Shown piece after piece: positions 39,742-42,432 of a stretch of DNA of 42,432 bases. The stretch spans positions 1 to 42,432 of the forward strand of contig CAIUDH010000014.1 in assembly GCA_903897855.1 (NCBI GenBank), read 5' to 3'. Within the stretch, counting starts at the first letter, position 1. Every line of letters starts with the position of its first letter. The notes beneath the pieces are model-generated. The model worked only from the letters and a program-made list of their open reading frames with translations, had not been told where the DNA came from and made no database searches. The position numbers and the translations under genes were made by a program. Source of the DNA: an uncultured Bacteroidota bacterium (GTDB taxonomy: Bacteria; Bacteroidota; Bacteroidia; UKL13-3).

Positions 39742-41013
39742 TTAGTTAATTAATCGCTCCATCCGCATTCCTCTCGAACCTTTAATTAAAATCGTTTTCT
39801 GAGTGTAATTTTGAGCATTGAAATAGGCCTTCAACTCTTCGAAAGTTTTAAATGCTTTTACGCCGTTTAATAAAGTCGACGACTCGAAAAATGTGCCGCA
39901 AACGTAGGTTTCCTCAAAGTTGTAATCTCCTATTGAATTAATAATGATCTGATGTTCATCTTTGGTTTCTGAGCCCAATTCGAACATGTCGCCAAGCACT
40001 ACAATTTTATTGGATGCTGCTAATCCATGAAAGTTTTTTAGCGCCGCATGCATACTATCGGGATTGGCATTATAAGCATCAAGCAATACTTTATTTGAGC
40101 CCCATTGAACCCATTGATGACGCATGTTTTGAGGGATATAGGAAACCACCGCTTCTCCAATTTCTTTGGAGTCGATTTCAAAATATTTACCAAGGGCTAT
40201 GGCACTCAAAATGTTGTAGAAATTATATGCACCACTTAACACAGAAGTGTAATTTTCGCCATCCAGCTGAAATTCAATTTGGGGAGATTCCTGAATCAGT
40301 ATAGCTGTTTTATCTTCCTCTAAGGAGGAGAAATAAAGAGAATTATTATGTATGCTGTAAAGCACGGTTTTCTCCTCGTGCCTATTTACCAGCGCAATGC
40401 CATTGTTTTTATAGAGGTAATAATACAATTCTGTTTTACCTCTTTCAACACCCTTTTCTCCTCCAAAACCCTCTAGGTGCGCTTTCCCAATATTGGTGAT
40501 GAATCCTATATTAGGTTGAGCCATCGCACACAGTTCTGCGATCTCGTTACAATGGTTTGCACCCATCTCAATAATGGCGTGAGTATGTGTTTTGTCTAAT
40601 CGCAACAAGGTGAGTGGTACCCCAATATGATTGTTCAGATTCCCAATGGTGGCAAGGGTTTTAAACCGGGTCGACAATACTCTTTGCATGAGTTCTTTGG
40701 TCGTGGTCTTCCCATTGGTGCCTGTGATTGCGATGACCATTGGGTTTAAGAGCTCTCTATGATAGGTAGCGAGATCCTGCAAGGTGGTAAGTACATCATA
40801 AACAAGAATTGTATGTTCGTCGATATAATATTCTTTTTCATCGATGATAGCATACGCTGCTCCACTCTTAAGTGCCTCTTGAGCAAATTTGTTTCCATTA
40901 AAATTTCCCCCTTTCAAAGCGAAAAACATAGAACCTTTTGAAATATTACGTGTATCGGTGCAAACAAAAGGATTTTTTTCGAAAAGGGTGTGTAATTCAG
41001 GAATTGAAATCAT
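39742..41013 (-). CDS. murF: UDP-N-acetylmuramoyl-tripeptide--D-alanyl-D-alanine ligase
   Basis: 423 aa from ATG 41013; an in-frame GTG at 41028 is five codons upstream. It adds D-Ala-D-Ala to UDP-MurNAc-tripeptide in cytoplasmic peptidoglycan synthesis. The N-terminal domain (DTRNISKGSMFFALKGGNFNGNKF) binds the UDP substrate. The ATP-binding P-loop is ITGTNGKTTTKEL (96-108), followed by the Mur signature segments (TIGNLNNHIGVPLTL, EMGANHCNEIAEL, NIGKAHLEGFGG), and the C-terminal domain has LLDAYNANPDSM and a conserved LVLGDM-like strand (VVLGDMFELG). It lies 24 bases after the M61 peptidase stop on the same strand, so the two are probably co-transcribed. Confidence 0.96.
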   Translation of the reverse strand: MISIPELHTLFEKNPFVCTDTRNISKGSMFFALKGGNFNGNKFAQEALKSGAAYAIIDEKEYYIDEHTILVYDVLTTLQDLATYHRELLNPMVIAITGTNGKTTTKELMQRVLSTRFKTLATIGNLNNHIGVPLTLLRLDKTHTHAIIEMGANHCNEIAELCAMAQPNIGFITNIGKAHLEGFGGEKGVERGKTELYYYLYKNNGIALVNRHEEKTVLYSIHNNSLYFSSLEEDKTAILIQESPQIEFQLDGENYTSVLSGAYNFYNILSAIALGKYFEIDSKEIGEAVVSYIPQNMRHQWVQWGSNKVLLDAYNANPDSMHAALKNFHGLAASNKIVVLGDMFELGSETKDEHQIIINSIGDYNFEETYVCGTFFESSTLLNGVKAFKTFEELKAYFNAQNYTQKTILIKGSRGMRMERLIN

Positions 41014-41037
41014 GGCACAAAAGAACACAAAAGAATT

Positions 41038-42432
41038 TTAAAAAGAATTTTCTATTCTATTTTGTCTGCTCCATTTTTCAAAATAGGCTTTTGACTGTGA
41101 AGAACATTTTGAATCCTGTTGGATTTCTCTCTTCATAAAGTACTGACCGTACTCGGTTAAAGAGTACTCGTAAACTTTTTTGTTTCTGGAAATACTCAAT
41201 AACACTGTATCAGCGTTATCAAGTATAGCCAAGAGTTGACCCATCGTTGTGATTGGCATTGAATTTACACCTATAATGATATCATCCTTAGCCACACCCA
41301 AATTATAGGCCTGGCTATCGGGCGACAACTGTGCAATTATAATTTTTTCATCTATTGACGAACCTCGAATTCCGAATCGGTTTTCTAACATATTGGTTTT
41401 GCTTAGGGTCATTTGCAGTCCAATGATGGCTAAGGCTTGGTCAAGATATTTTTCGATAAAACCACAGCCGTGAATAATTTCCTTAAAATACCAATCATAA
41501 CGATGGCCGGTGATACTCTCAATACAAGCCTTCCAAGTAGACTCATCATAGCCAACGCCTTTTTTATAGGTGTCGTGGTAGAGTAGTTTCAAGATATCGT
41601 CTAAACAATACTCACCTTCTGTTTGAGCAATACAATGAGCATCTAAAATAAGTGCCGCTAATAACCCTTCAGTATAAATATTTACTTTTCTATCGGGAAT
41701 GCCCGGCAGGTAGCCATCGAGCCAAGTATCCATGCTGCTATCGGCCAAACTTTGATTGTATCGGCCGTAGTTATTAAAATGTTTCAGAAGATGTATGTTG
41801 ACTTCTTTAAAATATTGTTCTAAATTATATACGCCAGCCCTGAGCAAGATTAAATCGCCATAGTACGTTGTGATTCCTTCATAAACATACCCCATCGAAC
41901 TATAATTTTCTTCCTTAAAATTATAGGGCAGCATCGATAAGGGACGAATACGTTTCACATTCCATAAGTGAAACAGTTCATGGCTGCATAATCCAATAAA
42001 ATCATTATAGAGGGGCTCCTCCATTAACTTCTCACCAGGCCCAATCGCATTCACCGAACTATTGAGATGCTCTACCCCATGATACATTGCAGTGTCCGAC
42101 ACGTGTATCAAAAAATGATATTCCTTACATTCACAATCCCCAAATAGGTTTATTTCTTCGGTGCTAAATTTTATAAAATCAGAGATGATTTTTTGTTCAT
42201 GAAGGACTACGTTTCCTTGGAACCAAAGATGGAAATCGGTGGAGACGGCTCGGTACTGTAGGTGTTGTAAGGAGGCCGAAGCAATTAATGGACTGTCGGC
42301 CAATTGATCAAAATTTTCCGCAATAAGAGTATGCTTTGAGAGTTTCGGCAACTGGGTTGCGATATGGTAATTGGCTGGTATAATAAACTGAATTTGTATT
42401 GGCTCCTCTACTCTCCCTTCAAGATACATAAA
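41038..42432 (-). CDS. M61-family (glycyl aminopeptidase-like) metallopeptidase with PDZ domain, 5' end outside window
   Basis: 464 codons are visible; the frame stays open to the window edge (the codon before the first Met is TTT), so the N-terminus is missing. M61 proteins are about 580-620 aa, so roughly 120-150 residues are likely absent. The catalytic motif H-E-x-x-H is present (CSHELFHLWNVKRIRP), with the downstream glutamate in YEGITTYYGDLIL. A PDZ domain occupies the last approximately 110 residues (IAQLSPDSQAYNLGVAKDDIIIGVNSMPI). It cleaves N-terminal residues or acts on peptides; compartment cannot be judged without the N-terminus. Upstream of murF and probably in its operon. Confidence 0.88.
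   Translation of the reverse strand, partial: FMYLEGRVEEPIQIQFIIPANYHIATQLPKLSKHTLIAENFDQLADSPLIASASLQHLQYRAVSTDFHLWFQGNVVLHEQKIISDFIKFSTEEINLFGDCECKEYHFLIHVSDTAMYHGVEHLNSSVNAIGPGEKLMEEPLYNDFIGLCSHELFHLWNVKRIRPLSMLPYNFKEENYSSMGYVYEGITTYYGDLILLRAGVYNLEQYFKEVNIHLLKHFNNYGRYNQSLADSSMDTWLDGYLPGIPDRKVNIYTEGLLAALILDAHCIAQTEGEYCLDDILKLLYHDTYKKGVGYDESTWKACIESITGHRYDWYFKEIIHGCGFIEKYLDQALAIIGLQMTLSKTNMLENRFGIRGSSIDEKIIIAQLSPDSQAYNLGVAKDDIIIGVNSMPITTMGQLLAILDNADTVLLSISRNKKVYEYSLTEYGQYFMKREIQQDSKCSSQSKAYFEKWSRQNRIENSF

Noticed and set aside
1-42432. Insertion sequence, prophage, toxin-antitoxin or defence island
   Set aside because: No transposase, integrase, phage structural, restriction or nuclease-type gene is visible, and all genes are in ordinary chromosomal order.

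Overview
The window looks like chromosomal DNA from a member of the Bacteroidota (Cytophagales, Sphingobacteriales or Chitinophagales-like; I cannot place it more finely). Several signs point this way. There are two secreted proteins with type IX secretion (T9SS) type A C-terminal sorting domains, one of them carrying 13 SprB-like repeats. There are DUF5686/carboxypeptidase-regulatory proteins, a long (323 aa) NusB of the Bacteroidota type, leucine dehydrogenase, and WG-repeat and TPR lipoproteins. Promoter-like TAnnTTTG boxes lie ahead of several genes, and Shine-Dalgarno sequences are largely absent. Several starts are TTG or GTG. I see no phage genes, insertion sequences or CRISPR array.

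Layout. 1-1774: two envelope genes, the first cut by the window edge. 2018-7753 (minus): a 1911-aa T9SS cargo protein with the SprB repeat array. 8048-14129: a tight five-gene operon, bounded by a promoter-like sequence and a strong terminator, encoding an M23 peptidase, an APC amino-acid permease, and a serine hydrolase flanked by two paralogous lipoproteins. 14199-19567: argS, a DUF5686 outer-membrane protein and an ABC ATPase with no permease beside it. 19688-21450: a YeiH-type transporter and a small CarboxypepD_reg-like protein. 21626-25105: a cluster of two extended-SDR oxidoreductases, a degenerate CPBP membrane protein and a CrtO-like acyltransferase. 25230-25314 (minus): tRNA-Ser(UGA) with its own terminator. 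25394-29725: a WG-repeat protein, a TPR lipoprotein and two overlapping GT4-like glycosyltransferases. 29840-31293 (minus): a membrane J-domain protein and a small companion. 31552-33939: a second T9SS cargo protein ending at a strong terminator. 34027-39679: lysA, a PPK2-family kinase, a UbiA-like protein, leucine dehydrogenase and nusB. 39742-42432 (minus): murF and an M61 peptidase cut by the window edge.

How the parts relate. Much of the window is cell-envelope biology: M23 peptidase, murF, lysA (diaminopimelate/lysine), lipoproteins, outer-membrane barrels and T9SS cargo. The rest is housekeeping (argS, nusB, tRNA-Ser). The two most novel-looking groups are the lipoprotein / serine hydrolase / lipoprotein operon and the SDR / CPBP / CrtO-like / SDR cluster. 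Functions for both are inferred from motifs and neighbours only. All family assignments come from reading the protein sequences; no database search was run.
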